Source of the DNA: Neorhizobium petrolearium
Lineage (GTDB): Bacteria > Pseudomonadota > Alphaproteobacteria > Rhizobiales > Rhizobiaceae
NCBI RefSeq assembly: GCF_017873175.1
Contig: NZ_JAGGJW010000002.1
Coordinates: 62,001-126,000, forward strand
Length of the DNA stretch: 64,000 nucleotides
Direction of reading: 5' to 3'
The position numbers were made by a program, and so were the translations under genes. The notes under the pieces are model-generated. The model was not told the origin of the DNA, made no database searches, and saw nothing but the letters and a program-made list of their open reading frames with translations. This document shows positions 40,982 through 50,771 of the stretch, in pieces. How positions within the stretch are numbered: position 1 is the first letter of the stretch; each line of letters starts with the position of its first letter.

Positions 40982-42351
40982 AAGCTTTCGACGCGATCAT
41001 CATCGGAGCAGGCCAAGCCGGCCCCTCGCTTGCCGGGCGCTTCAACGTTGCCGGCAAGACGGTTGCGATCATCGAGCGCAAGCATGTCGGCGGCACCTGC
41101 GTCAACACCGGCTGCAAGCCGACCAAGACGCTCGTCGCCAGCGCCTATGCCGCCCATCTCGCCCGCCGCGGCGCAGATTACGGCGTCGTGCTCGACAGCC
41201 CCGTGAAGATCGACATGCCGGCCGTGATGCGCCGCTCGCATCAAGTGACGCTCGATTCCCGCCACGGCAACGAAAGCTGGCTGGAGGGCATGCCGAACTG
41301 CACACTGATCCGCGGACACGCCCGCTTCGAAAGCAGGGATACGGTACGCGTTGGCGACGAGCTTCTGACCGCGCCGCAGATTTTCCTGAATGTCGGAGGA
41401 CGCGCCGCGATCCCGGATTTCGAGGGCATCGGCGACGTACCCTACATGACCAACAGCGACATCGTCATGCTGGACCGGGTGCCGGAACATCTCGTCATCG
41501 TCGGCGGCAGCTATATCGGGCTCGAATTCGCCCAGATGTACCGCCGCTTCGGCGCGCAGGTGACAATCGTCGAAAAAGGCCCCCGCCTCATCGGCCGCGA
41601 GGACGAAGAGATTTCCGAGGCTGTCCGCGGCATTCTCGAAGCGGAGGGCATCAAGGTCCGCACCGGCGCGGAATGCATCCGCTTCAGGAAGCATAAGGAT
41701 GGCGTCGCCGTCGGGGTGAACTGCACCGAAGGCGAGCCGGAGGTCATCGGTTCTGATATCCTGCTCGCGGTCGGCCGCAGCCCGAATACCGACGACCTTG
41801 GGCTCGACAAGGCAGGCGTGGAGTCGGACGCACGCGGCTATATCAAGGTCGGCGACGATCTCGCGACCAATGTCGAAGGCATTTGGGCAATGGGCGACTG
41901 CAACGGCCGCGGTGCCTTCACGCACACCGCCTATAACGACTTCGAGATTGTCGCTGCAAACCTCTTCGACGGCGAGAACCGCAAGGTCTCCGACCGGCTG
42001 CTCGGTTACGCGCTCTATATCGACCCGCCGCTCGGCCGCGTCGGCATGAGCGAGACGGAAGCGAAGAAGGCGGGCAAGAAGATTCTTGTCGGACGGCGGC
42101 CCATGACCCAGGTCGGCCGCGCGGTTGAAAAAGGCGAGACTCTGGGCTTCATGAAGATCGTCGTCGATGCGGAAACGAAGCAGATTCTGGGGGCCGCGAT
42201 CCTCGGCACCGGCGGGGACGAGTCGATCCACGGCGTGCTCGACATGATGAATGCCGGCGCAACGTTCGACGAGCTGCGCTGGGCGGTTCCGATCCATCCG
42301 ACCGTCTCGGAACTCTGGCCGACGGTGATCCTCAGCATGCAGCCAGGGTGA
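40978..42351 (+). CDS. FAD-dependent pyridine nucleotide-disulfide oxidoreductase
   Basis: This 457-aa flavoprotein has FAD-binding GAGQAGPSLAGRF, the redox disulfide in GGTCVNTGCKPTKT (Cys at ~42 and 47), an NAD(P)-binding GGSYIGLEFAQMY and the C-terminal dimerisation domain with HPTVSELWPT. The group includes mercuric reductase, dihydrolipoyl dehydrogenase and mycothione-type reductases. The terminal vicinal cysteines of true MerA are absent, so mercury reduction is unlikely. Coupled translation with the DUF4126 gene suggests a shared membrane-linked redox job, substrate unknown. Confidence 0.88.
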   Translation: MKAFDAIIIGAGQAGPSLAGRFNVAGKTVAIIERKHVGGTCVNTGCKPTKTLVASAYAAHLARRGADYGVVLDSPVKIDMPAVMRRSHQVTLDSRHGNESWLEGMPNCTLIRGHARFESRDTVRVGDELLTAPQIFLNVGGRAAIPDFEGIGDVPYMTNSDIVMLDRVPEHLVIVGGSYIGLEFAQMYRRFGAQVTIVEKGPRLIGREDEEISEAVRGILEAEGIKVRTGAECIRFRKHKDGVAVGVNCTEGEPEVIGSDILLAVGRSPNTDDLGLDKAGVESDARGYIKVGDDLATNVEGIWAMGDCNGRGAFTHTAYNDFEIVAANLFDGENRKVSDRLLGYALYIDPPLGRVGMSETEAKKAGKKILVGRRPMTQVGRAVEKGETLGFMKIVVDAETKQILGAAILGTGGDESIHGVLDMMNAGATFDELRWAVPIHPTVSELWPTVILSMQPG

Positions 42352-42454
42352 ACCTCTTTTGCACACGATTCGAATTTTACCGATCATGTAAGGGGACCGG
42401 CAAGCATTTCGATTTATGAACGACGGCACTAGTCCCTGTTCATGATGGAAACAG

Positions 42455-44421
42455 ATGTGCGGTTTTGCTGGCTTCATAGGTGAGGCATGCGGCTCCGGGA
42501 AGCCGGAGCGCCTCCTGTCATCGATGGCGCATGCGATCGCCCATCGTGGGCCGGACGGCCAGGGCGTGTTCACCGCGCCGGGTGTGGGGCTTGCCCATGT
42601 CAGGCTTTCGATCGTCGGCCTTTCCGACGGACAGCAGCCGATGACGGGCAGCGACGACCGCTTCACCATCGTCTTCAACGGCGAGATCTTCAATTACGTC
42701 GAACTGCGCGACGAGCTGAAGGCGCGCGGGGTCGTTTTCCGCACCGGCAGCGATACGGAAGTGCTGTTGCAGCTTTATGCCGCTTACGGCGAAGCCTGCC
42801 TGTCGCGCCTCAACGGTGACTTTGCTTTTGCGATCTGGGACGCCCGCGAACACCGGCTGATGCTGGCCCGCGACCGGATGGGTGTGCGGCCGCTGTTCTA
42901 TGCCGAGCACAAGGGTACGCTCTACTTCGCGTCGGAAATTAAGGCGTTGCTTGAAGTGCCAGGCATCGAGGCGGAACTCGACCCCGTCGCGCTCGACCAG
43001 ATCTTCACGCTCTGGACGCCGATTCCGCCACGCACGGCGTTCAAGGACATCTTCGAGCTCGAACCCGGCCATCTGATGATCGCGGAGAGCGCACGGAAGG
43101 ACATTCGCCCCTACTGGACCCTCGATTTCCCAGATGCCGGCGACCACGGGCAGGCCGATGAGGCTGCAAGCGAGGAAGAACTGAGAGCGCTGCTGACGGA
43201 TGCCACGCGGCTGCGCATGCGCGCTGACGTGCCGGTCGGAGCCTACCTGTCCGGCGGCCTCGATTCCTCGCTGATCGCGGCGCTCGCCGCGCCGATGGCC
43301 CCGAACGGCCTCAATACGTTCTCGGTCACGTTCGACGACGCCGAGCATGACGAAAGCGCCTTCCAGATGGAGGTTGCCCGCGCGCTCGGCACGCATCACC
43401 GTGCCGTCGCCTGCGGCCCGGCCGACATTACCGAGAGTTTCCCGGATGTCGTCCGCTTCACGGAGCGGCCGGTTCTGCGCACCGCGCCCGCCCCGCTCTA
43501 TCGCCTTTCCGGCCTTGTCCACGAGGCAGGCATGAAGGTCGTGCTGACTGGCGAAGGCGCCGATGAGGTCTTCGCCGGCTACGACATCTTCCGCGAGGCG
43601 CGCGTGCGCCGCTTCTGCGCGCGGCAGCCGGGCTCGAAGATCCGGTCGCATCTTTTCCGCAAGCTCTATCCCTATCTGCCGGGCCTCAAACAGCAGTCGG
43701 CGGAGTATCTCGCCGCCTTCTTCGGAGCGGGAAACGACGCGGCGGATGATCCGCTCTTCTCACACCGGCCGCGCTTTCGCACCACAGCGGCCGCCAAGAT
43801 CTTCTATTCCGACGACCTGCGCGCTACGTTGGGCACCTATGATCCAGCCGAAGAGCTGGCTTCCCGCCTGCCGGAAAATTTCGGCCGCTGGCACCCGCTT
43901 CATCAAGCACAATACCTGGAAAGCCGCTTCCTGCTGCCCGGCTATATCCTGTCGAGCCAGGGGGACCGCATGGCCATGGCGCATGGCATCGAAGGCCGCT
44001 TCCCTTTCCTTGACCATCGGTTGGTGGAATTCGCTGGCCGCCTGCCGCCCGGCATGAAACTGAAGGGCCTCGAGGAAAAGCATATTTTGCGTCGTGTGGC
44101 GAAGGATCTGTTGCCGGGGCAATCAGCAAGCGGCCGAAACAACCCTATCGCGCGCCCGACAGCCGATCCTTCACCGGAAACGAAGAGCAGGCTTATGTCA
44201 GCGAAATGTTGAGCGAACAGGCCATCACCTCCACCGGCCTCTTCAATACCCGGGCGGTGGCAAAACTTCATCACAAGTGCCGTACGCAGCCTGTTTCAGG
44301 TTTCCGCGACAACGCCGCCTTCGTCGGCATTCTTTCCACCCAGCTCTGGCTGAAGAATTTTAGCTCCCGCGCGACGGCAGACGTTCCGAACCTCGCAGCG
44401 GCGGCAGGAGGCCGAGCATGA
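42455..44421 (+). CDS. asnB: Asparagine synthase (glutamine-hydrolysing), C-terminus frameshifted
   Basis: The N-terminal class II glutaminase has catalytic Cys2 (MCGFAGFIGE). The ATP-binding synthetase domain has the PP-loop SGGLDSSLIAA. The frame as sequenced stops at 44212 after 585 aa, ending in a non-homologous tail. A one-base deletion in the G run at 44116-44119 restores the normal ending (AISKRPKQPYRAPDSRSF...) and continues to TGA 44421, giving about 655 aa with a 4-nt overlap to the flippase gene. In polysaccharide clusters such enzymes amidate uronic or amino-sugar carboxyls rather than make free asparagine. It may be a sequencing error, slippage-prone or a real lesion. Confidence 0.85.
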
Positions 44422-45731
44422 CCATGCCCCACTCGATCGGAAAGCTGCTGCGCTACCGCGAACTCGTGCCGATGATCGTGTCCTATGCAGCTTCCGGCGG
44501 CAGTCTGATCGTCAGTTCGGCGGCACAGCTCCTGACGTTTGCGATCCTCGCCCGGTCTCTCGGCGTGCATGAATTCAGCCTGTTCGTGGCAATCACCGCC
44601 GTTTCATTGATCGCCGTGCATCTCTGCGGCGTCGGCGCCACCGAATGTCTGGTGCGGCGCGTCGCCCGCGACCATGCGATGTATCCGGCGATGCTGGGGC
44701 ATAACATCATCCTGATCTCGGTAAGCGGCATCCTGCTCGTCGTCATCGGCGCGATCGTCCTGCCCTTCTTCTTCGAAGTTTCTCCCAATGCGGCTGTGAA
44801 CAGCATCGAAATCGCCATGATGCTGGTGACCAACATCATCCTGGTGCGCAGCATCCTCCTTTCCGAACAGGCCTTCATCGCGTTTTCGGACTTCGGTTCG
44901 GCCAACAAGGTGGTGATGGGCTTCGCGCTGATCCGCACTGCAGCCGCCGTGCTGGCCTGCCTCGTTTTCGGCGTCTCGACGCTCTCCGGCTGGATCATCT
45001 GGCAGTTCGCCGCCCATGCGATCATGCTGGCCTTCTGCATCAGGGCACTTCGCAACCTCGGCCGGCCGCAATTCCGGATCGTCCGGGAAGAGTTGCAGCT
45101 CGGCCTCTTCTTCAGCATTCCGTTCATTCTGAAGGCGGCGCGCCAGAACGCCGACCTGCTCGTGCTCAGTCTCGTCGCCACGGCCGAGATCGTCGCAAGC
45201 TACAGCGTCGCGCGGCGGATCATCGAAAGCAGCTACCTGTCCGTCGACGCGCTGAACCGCATCGTCTATCCAGGCACCGCCAAAGCGAGCCTTGGCGGCC
45301 TGCATCACGCGACGGAGAGAGTCTCGAAAATCTTCGCGGCGGCGATCGCGATCAGCATCGGCGCTACGATTGCGGTCTATATCCTCGCACCCGTGCTGCC
45401 CTATCTCTTCGGCCACGACTACACCTCGCTGGTGCTGTTCGTCCGCATCCTCTGCTGGGTCGTCATCCCGGTAACGTGCTGGTCGATCGCGGTAGAGGCT
45501 CTCGGTGCAGCCGGCCACCAGGGGGCACGCGCGTCCGTCCTTGGTCTGGGCAGCCTGCTCGGAGCGGCAATAGCCGCGTTGGCCACGTGGTACGCACCAC
45601 CCACCGGAACCTTCGTCTCGTATTATGTCATCGAAATCGCGATGGCGCTCGCCGCCTGGGCGGTCTATTCCCACATGGTCGGCAAGAGCAGGAAACAGGC
45701 AGGCCTTGCGGTTGGGGAGCCTGCCGAATGA
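44418..45731 (+). CDS. Polysaccharide flippase, Wzx/oligosaccharide transporter
   Basis: This 437-aa protein has 12 or so hydrophobic helices and the MVF/MATE-like pattern of Wzx flippases: paired blocks such as GVGATECLVRRVARDHAMYP and SYSVARRIIESSYLSVDALN. It would move the lipid-linked repeat unit across the inner membrane. It is coupled to asnB and to the acyltransferase gene by ATGA overlaps on each side. Confidence 0.86.
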   Translation: MTMPHSIGKLLRYRELVPMIVSYAASGGSLIVSSAAQLLTFAILARSLGVHEFSLFVAITAVSLIAVHLCGVGATECLVRRVARDHAMYPAMLGHNIILISVSGILLVVIGAIVLPFFFEVSPNAAVNSIEIAMMLVTNIILVRSILLSEQAFIAFSDFGSANKVVMGFALIRTAAAVLACLVFGVSTLSGWIIWQFAAHAIMLAFCIRALRNLGRPQFRIVREELQLGLFFSIPFILKAARQNADLLVLSLVATAEIVASYSVARRIIESSYLSVDALNRIVYPGTAKASLGGLHHATERVSKIFAAAIAISIGATIAVYILAPVLPYLFGHDYTSLVLFVRILCWVVIPVTCWSIAVEALGAAGHQGARASVLGLGSLLGAAIAALATWYAPPTGTFVSYYVIEIAMALAAWAVYSHMVGKSRKQAGLAVGEPAE

Positions 45732-46885
45732 ATCTTCAGCCAGGCATCATGCAGACGCTTCGTCCTCAAAACCCTGTCGCTGCTCGTGAACATGCCCATG
45801 GCGTGCGCCCGATGGAGGTTGCCGATGTTCAATCCGTCGGGCGGCTTTTCAACAAGGCATTCCGCAGGAAAAACGAAGAACCTCGCCCGGATCTCCTCGA
45901 CTATCTCGATCGCGTTTTCCTTAAGAACCCCGGATATGAGCCGGATTACGGCAGCATCGTGCATGAGGATGGCGCAGGCCGCATCGACAGCGCTCTGCTT
46001 GCACTTCCGATGGCCTTTCACGCTGCGGGCCGCCGGATCACAGCCCGGCTTCTGTGCGCCTTCATGGCGGATGGCAAGGCAGGGTTTGCGGGTGCTGCGA
46101 GACTGGCGCGGGCGGTCCGCCTGTCGCAACCCGACCTCTGCTTTTCCGACAACGCCTCCCCCGTCAGCGCCGATCACTGGACGACGGGCGGCGGCTTCAT
46201 GCTGCCGATTCAAAGCCTCGAATGGCGCCGCACCTTCCGGCCCTTCCATACCGGGTTCAATCGGGTCCGGGAAAAGCTGCCGCTTGCCCGGCATCTGCCG
46301 CTTTCCCCATTCCTGAAGCCTGCCGATCTCGCCGCCAGGCGCCGCTTCGCAGCCTTCACGCCGCCGAGACCCGAGGGCACGGCTTCCATCGAGGCCGGCT
46401 TCGACGAATTCTTCGCCTGCGCCGGCAGGATGACCGAGCGCTTTGCCATCCGACCGGACTGGTCGCGCGACGACCTGCTCTGGCTGATGGACACCGCCGC
46501 ATCGAACATCTCGCTCGGCCGGCTCCACTGCAAGCTCGTGGTAAACGGCCAGGGCGTCACGATCGGCTGCTACCTCTTCTTCGGCAAGCCGGGCGAGGCG
46601 GCGCATGTGCTCAACATCCTCTGTCTCGAAGGCCGCGAATTCGATGTCGTCGGGCAGATGTTCGCCGATCTCGCCACATCCGGTTATGCCGCCGCCCATG
46701 GCACGGCTCAGCCTTTCCTGATGAATGCGCTGATGCGTCAGCGGCAGATGAGCTTCAAGCATCGCGGCTATTTCTGCATGGTGACCCGGCATTCCGATAT
46801 CCGTGAAGCGGCAACCCGCAACGACATCTTTGTCGGCGGCCTGGCATCCGAAAGCTGGAGCCGCCTTCTGACGGACTTTCGATAG
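45728..46885 (+). CDS. GNAT-type acyltransferase of the polysaccharide cluster
   Basis: This 385-aa protein has two GNAT-like halves. The first includes RPMEVADVQSVGRLFNKAFR and SALLALPMAFHAAGRRITAR; the second includes CYLFFGKPGEAAHVLNILCL. It has no transmembrane helix. It may acetylate or otherwise acylate a sugar of the repeat unit, or act like FemAB-type enzymes. The acceptor is not determinable. ATG 45728 overlaps the flippase stop. Confidence 0.7.
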   Translation: MNLQPGIMQTLRPQNPVAAREHAHGVRPMEVADVQSVGRLFNKAFRRKNEEPRPDLLDYLDRVFLKNPGYEPDYGSIVHEDGAGRIDSALLALPMAFHAAGRRITARLLCAFMADGKAGFAGAARLARAVRLSQPDLCFSDNASPVSADHWTTGGGFMLPIQSLEWRRTFRPFHTGFNRVREKLPLARHLPLSPFLKPADLAARRRFAAFTPPRPEGTASIEAGFDEFFACAGRMTERFAIRPDWSRDDLLWLMDTAASNISLGRLHCKLVVNGQGVTIGCYLFFGKPGEAAHVLNILCLEGREFDVVGQMFADLATSGYAAAHGTAQPFLMNALMRQRQMSFKHRGYFCMVTRHSDIREAATRNDIFVGGLASESWSRLLTDFR

Positions 46886-46997
46886 GACCAATGCCTTGGT
46901 TAACGCGATATTCATCGTGCTGACCTAGTGATTGAAGCGACGTTATTTGCTGAAACGCGGTCTCTCCGATGCGAAGGCTGCATGGCTGGAGGTGTGC

Positions 46998-48662
46998 ATG
47001 TACCGGCCGAAGGAGCCTGAGAACCAACGACCGGCATCATATGCCGCGTCCACCGGCCAGGGCACCGGCATGCCTTATCGCGGCTCGCTTCTCGATCGTC
47101 TCAATGACGACCGGTTCGAAACCGGAAAGCGGATCGAGGATGAGCGCGATGACGATCATGACGAATACTGGCGGCGCCCGACCCCGCGGCAGCCAGCGCC
47201 GGACCGTTTCGAGGAACCCGAAAAACCGGAGAAATCCTCGCTCGATGGCGTCATAGAGGCGCAGGTCCGCAGCCTTTCGGAAATCACGCCGGGAGACATT
47301 CTCTCCTGGCTGCGCGGCGGGCTGCGCTGGATCATCGTCATGACCGTCATTGGCGTGATTGCGGCCTTCCTCTATTCAGCAACCGCCACGCCCCGCTACA
47401 CCGTCTATACGGACCTCATCATCGATCCGCAGAACCTCAACGTCGTCAACGATGATGTCTTCGCCTCCAACCCTCAGCGGGATTCGCAACTGCTGGAGGT
47501 CGAAAGCAGGCTGCGCGTGCTCACCTCCCGCAATGTCCTGATGCAGGTCATCCGGGACATGAAGCTGACCGAGGACCCCGAGTTCACCAAACCGAGCCTG
47601 CTTGCGCCGCTGTACCGGCTGATTTCCGGCAACCGACCGGCCGGCGACAAGGAACTCGGCGTCTTGATGGAACTCGGCGACCGGGTGAAGGCAGGCCGGG
47701 AAGAGCGCTCCTTCGTGGTCACGCTCTCGGTCTGGACCTCCGATCCGGAAAAATCGGTCAGGCTTTCCGAGGCGATCGTCCGCGCCTTCGAGGCGGAACT
47801 CTTCGAATCCTCCGCCGACAGCGCCGGCCGCGTCGCCGCAACGTTGACCGGTCGGCTGGACGAGTTGCGCGCCGCCGTGACGGACGCGGAGGAAAGGGTC
47901 GCGCAGTTCAGGCGCGACAACAATATCCAGGAATCCAATACGGGCGAGCTGGCCAGCACCCGTATTTCGAGCGCACTCGACACCCAGGTCCTCGACGCGC
48001 AACAGAAGTTGATCCAGGCCGAGGCGCGCTACAACCAGATGCGGTCCGCCGTCGCCGACAGGCGTACGGTCACCGCGACCGTGTTCGACTCGCCCAGTAT
48101 GGAAACGCTGAGGGCCAGCTACAACACGCTGCAGCAGCAGATCGGTTCGCTGACCCTTACCTATGGTGCACGGCATCCGCGCCTGATCTCCATGCAATCC
48201 GAAAAGACCGCGCTCGAAAAAGCCATAGCCGACGAGGCGAACCGCATTCTTCAAAGTGCCAGGACCGACGTCGACGAAGCCCGCTCGACGCTCTCCCAGT
48301 TGCGCAGCAAGGCGGACGCGGAACGTTCGACCGTCTTCACCAACAACGACGCCCAGGTACGCCTCAGGGAACTGGAGCGGGATGCGCGCGCCAAGGCCGC
48401 CGTCTACGAGACCTATCTCGGCCGCACCCATCAGATCACCGAGCGCCAGCAGATCGACACGAGCAACGTGCGGGTCATATCCCCGCCCGTGCCGCCGAAG
48501 ACGAAAAGCTGGCCGCCGCGCACGCTAATCCTGCTTGTGGCAGGCGCGATCGGCGGCTTCATGGCCGGTACTGGCCTTGCTCTGATACTGGGATTGTGGG
48601 GGCATCTCGGCGATGCCCGTGAACGCTTTGCCTATACGCAGAGATACGCATTGGGGGGTTGA
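46998..48662 (+). CDS. Wzz/GumC-type chain-length co-polymerase
   Basis: This 554-aa protein starts with a long disordered, charged cytoplasmic segment. It has a membrane helix around residues 110-135 (LRWIIVMTVIGVIAAFLYSA) and a large periplasmic coiled-coil domain (~150-490, Wzz fold). A Pro-rich PPVPPKTKSWPP motif precedes the last helix. No tyrosine-kinase domain follows, so it is the GumC/PCP-2a type without the kinase. ATG 46998 has GGAGG 5 nt upstream. It controls chain length and export of the polymer. Confidence 0.88.
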   Translation: MYRPKEPENQRPASYAASTGQGTGMPYRGSLLDRLNDDRFETGKRIEDERDDDHDEYWRRPTPRQPAPDRFEEPEKPEKSSLDGVIEAQVRSLSEITPGDILSWLRGGLRWIIVMTVIGVIAAFLYSATATPRYTVYTDLIIDPQNLNVVNDDVFASNPQRDSQLLEVESRLRVLTSRNVLMQVIRDMKLTEDPEFTKPSLLAPLYRLISGNRPAGDKELGVLMELGDRVKAGREERSFVVTLSVWTSDPEKSVRLSEAIVRAFEAELFESSADSAGRVAATLTGRLDELRAAVTDAEERVAQFRRDNNIQESNTGELASTRISSALDTQVLDAQQKLIQAEARYNQMRSAVADRRTVTATVFDSPSMETLRASYNTLQQQIGSLTLTYGARHPRLISMQSEKTALEKAIADEANRILQSARTDVDEARSTLSQLRSKADAERSTVFTNNDAQVRLRELERDARAKAAVYETYLGRTHQITERQQIDTSNVRVISPPVPPKTKSWPPRTLILLVAGAIGGFMAGTGLALILGLWGHLGDARERFAYTQRYALGG

Positions 48663-48664
48663 CC

Positions 48665-50005
48665 ATGCGCAGCCCCGCCGCCGCAGCGATAAGTTCATCT
48701 GAGATCGATCATCGCAGCATGATCGGTTCGCTGCTGTTCATCGCCATATTCCTGTTCGTCGCGATATCGATCAATCCTTTCTACGATCTGACATTGCCTT
48801 CGTCCGCGAGCATCGAAACCGACAATTCCAGCAGGCTCAACCAGCTCCTGTTCATCTTCCTGCCGCTCGGCGCAGTCGCCTGCGCCATGATGACTCCGAT
48901 GCGGGGCACGCTCCTGCAGCCGTGGTGGCTGATGCTGACACTTTTCCTCTGGCTTCTGTTCGTGTCGCTTATCTCGAACCACAGCTTCAACAGCCTCAAG
49001 GCGCTGTTCGTCACATCGCTGATCGTCGTTGGCGCCAATGCCTGCCTGTTGCTGCCGCGTTCCGAAACCCATTTCGCCAAGCTTCTGGCGATTGGAACGC
49101 TTGCCTGCATCGGGCTTGCCTATTACGGTATCTACTTTCTGCCGTACTTTTCCATCCATTCGGCTGCAGAGGTTTCCGAACCCATGCATGCCGGGCTATG
49201 GCGCGGCTATTTTCCGCACAAGAACAATGCAGCGGCCGCCATGGTGCTGTTTGCCTTCTGCGGCATATTCATCATGCGAACCTGGTCGCGGCTGGTGGGC
49301 CTGACAATAGTCGTCAGCGCAACATGGTTTCTCATGCACACCGGCGGCAAGACCGCTTCGGCCATGCTGCCGGCAATTATCCTGCTGGCCTGGCTGTTCG
49401 AGAAATTCCCGCTCCTGCGCATCCCGCTTTCCTTGGGCGGGGTCGCAGCCTTCAACCTCGTCGCCGTCGGCGCCGCCCTTTCCCCGGCCCTGGGCGAACT
49501 GGTGACAAGCCTCGGCGTGGATGCGACCTTCACCAATCGCACCGATATCTGGCGGCTGGCCTTCAACGCGATTTCGCAATTCCCGATGACCGGTTTCGGC
49601 CTCAAATCCTTCTGGCGCACGCAGGAACTGGTCTATGGCGGTGAAGGTCTGGAGACCTGGGCGATCCAGGCGTCGCATGCGCATAATTCCTATGTGGAGA
49701 TCCTGCTGATCGGCGGAATACCCGCCCTCGTTCTTTCCTTGATCTGGTTCTTCGCGGTGCCGCTGCGGAGCTTTTCGAAGATCGGCGTTCAAGGAAAGAT
49801 AAGTCATAGCGGACGGCTTTTCCTGCGCATCTGGCTTTACATGATCTTCACCACGTGCCTCGAAAGCCTCCTTTATGAAAGTTCGGCCGGCTACATCATC
49901 GGCTGGTTCCTGTTCTGCATGGCGATCTTCGGGCTCCGCTATGAGGCGAATGCGGTCCATATCGAGGGGGAATCGATGCGAAGAGGGAAGCCAGCCCATG
50001 CCTGA
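48665..50005 (+). CDS. O-antigen ligase / polysaccharide polymerase (Wzy/WaaL family)
   Basis: This 446-aa protein has about 11-12 membrane helices and a large periplasmic loop. The C-terminal blocks TNRTDIWRLAFNAISQFPMT and HAHNSYVEILLIGGIPALVL are typical of the O-antigen ligase superfamily; the conserved His is in HAHNSY. It may polymerise or ligate the repeat unit. ATG 48665 follows the GGGGGG purine run 2 nt after the Wzz stop. Confidence 0.85.
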   Translation: MRSPAAAAISSSEIDHRSMIGSLLFIAIFLFVAISINPFYDLTLPSSASIETDNSSRLNQLLFIFLPLGAVACAMMTPMRGTLLQPWWLMLTLFLWLLFVSLISNHSFNSLKALFVTSLIVVGANACLLLPRSETHFAKLLAIGTLACIGLAYYGIYFLPYFSIHSAAEVSEPMHAGLWRGYFPHKNNAAAAMVLFAFCGIFIMRTWSRLVGLTIVVSATWFLMHTGGKTASAMLPAIILLAWLFEKFPLLRIPLSLGGVAAFNLVAVGAALSPALGELVTSLGVDATFTNRTDIWRLAFNAISQFPMTGFGLKSFWRTQELVYGGEGLETWAIQASHAHNSYVEILLIGGIPALVLSLIWFFAVPLRSFSKIGVQGKISHSGRLFLRIWLYMIFTTCLESLLYESSAGYIIGWFLFCMAIFGLRYEANAVHIEGESMRRGKPAHA

Positions 50006-50771
50006 CGCATTGGAGGCAATGGGCAGTTTGATCGATCGGGTGAGCAACCGGCTCATCTGGAAGATGGCACCGCGAACCCGTACGGTCGCAACCGATGTTC
50101 CAATCGTCTCGTTCACGTTCGATGACGTGCCGGAAACGGCCCTGACCCACGGCGCGGCGATCCTGGAGAAATACGATGCGCACGGCACGTTCTACATCGC
50201 CGGTGGCATCGAAGGTCGGGTCGAACCGGACCGGACCTTGATCAGCCGCGAAGGCTCTCTTGAGCTTTTCCGCCGGGGCCACGAGATCGGATGCCATACA
50301 TTCGCCCATCGTCGCGTCCGCTCCTACGGCTCAGCACTGGCCGACGACCTTGACAAAAGCGCCCGCTATCTGCGTGGTATCGGCATTCCCCGCCCGGCCA
50401 CTAACTTCGCCTTCCCCTATAACGCCGCATGGCCGCCGGCACGCCGTGAACTTGCCAGCCGCTACCGGACCTGTCGGGGAGCAGGCGAGGCGATCAACCG
50501 CGGCGCAGTCGACCCGCTGATGCTGCAAGCGGTGGAAATCCGTCAACCCGAGGAACATGCGCACGGGCTGACCTGCTGGATCGATGAGGTTGTGAAGAAT
50601 CCTGGCTGGCTCATCTTCTTCACCCACGACATTACCGAAACGCCGACGCCTTTTGGCTGCACGCCGGGGACTTTCGAACATCTGGTCCGTCATGCCCATC
50701 AGCGTGGATGCCGCATTTTGACGATAGAGGCGGCAGCGCGCGCCCTGGGCTGGGAGGCTGATCCACGATGA
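49998..50771 (+). CDS. Polysaccharide deacetylase family protein
   Basis: This 257-aa CE4/NodB-type protein has the motif FTFDDVPETALTHGAAIL (catalytic Asp pair) and a metal-binding GCHTFAHRR (His x3 His). No signal peptide is visible, so it may act in the cytoplasm or via an unusual route on sugar precursors. ATG 49998 overlaps the ligase gene stop by 8 nt. Confidence 0.85.
   Translation: MPDALEAMGSLIDRVSNRLIWKMAPRTRTVATDVPIVSFTFDDVPETALTHGAAILEKYDAHGTFYIAGGIEGRVEPDRTLISREGSLELFRRGHEIGCHTFAHRRVRSYGSALADDLDKSARYLRGIGIPRPATNFAFPYNAAWPPARRELASRYRTCRGAGEAINRGAVDPLMLQAVEIRQPEEHAHGLTCWIDEVVKNPGWLIFFTHDITETPTPFGCTPGTFEHLVRHAHQRGCRILTIEAAARALGWEADPR

Noticed and set aside
40978..42351. Mercuric reductase
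   Set aside because: The active-site disulfide is present but the C-terminal cysteine pair and any mer neighbours are missing.
40939..42693. 584-codon minus-strand frame opposite the oxidoreductase
   Set aside because: It covers the FAD enzyme and the asnB start and lacks protein motifs.
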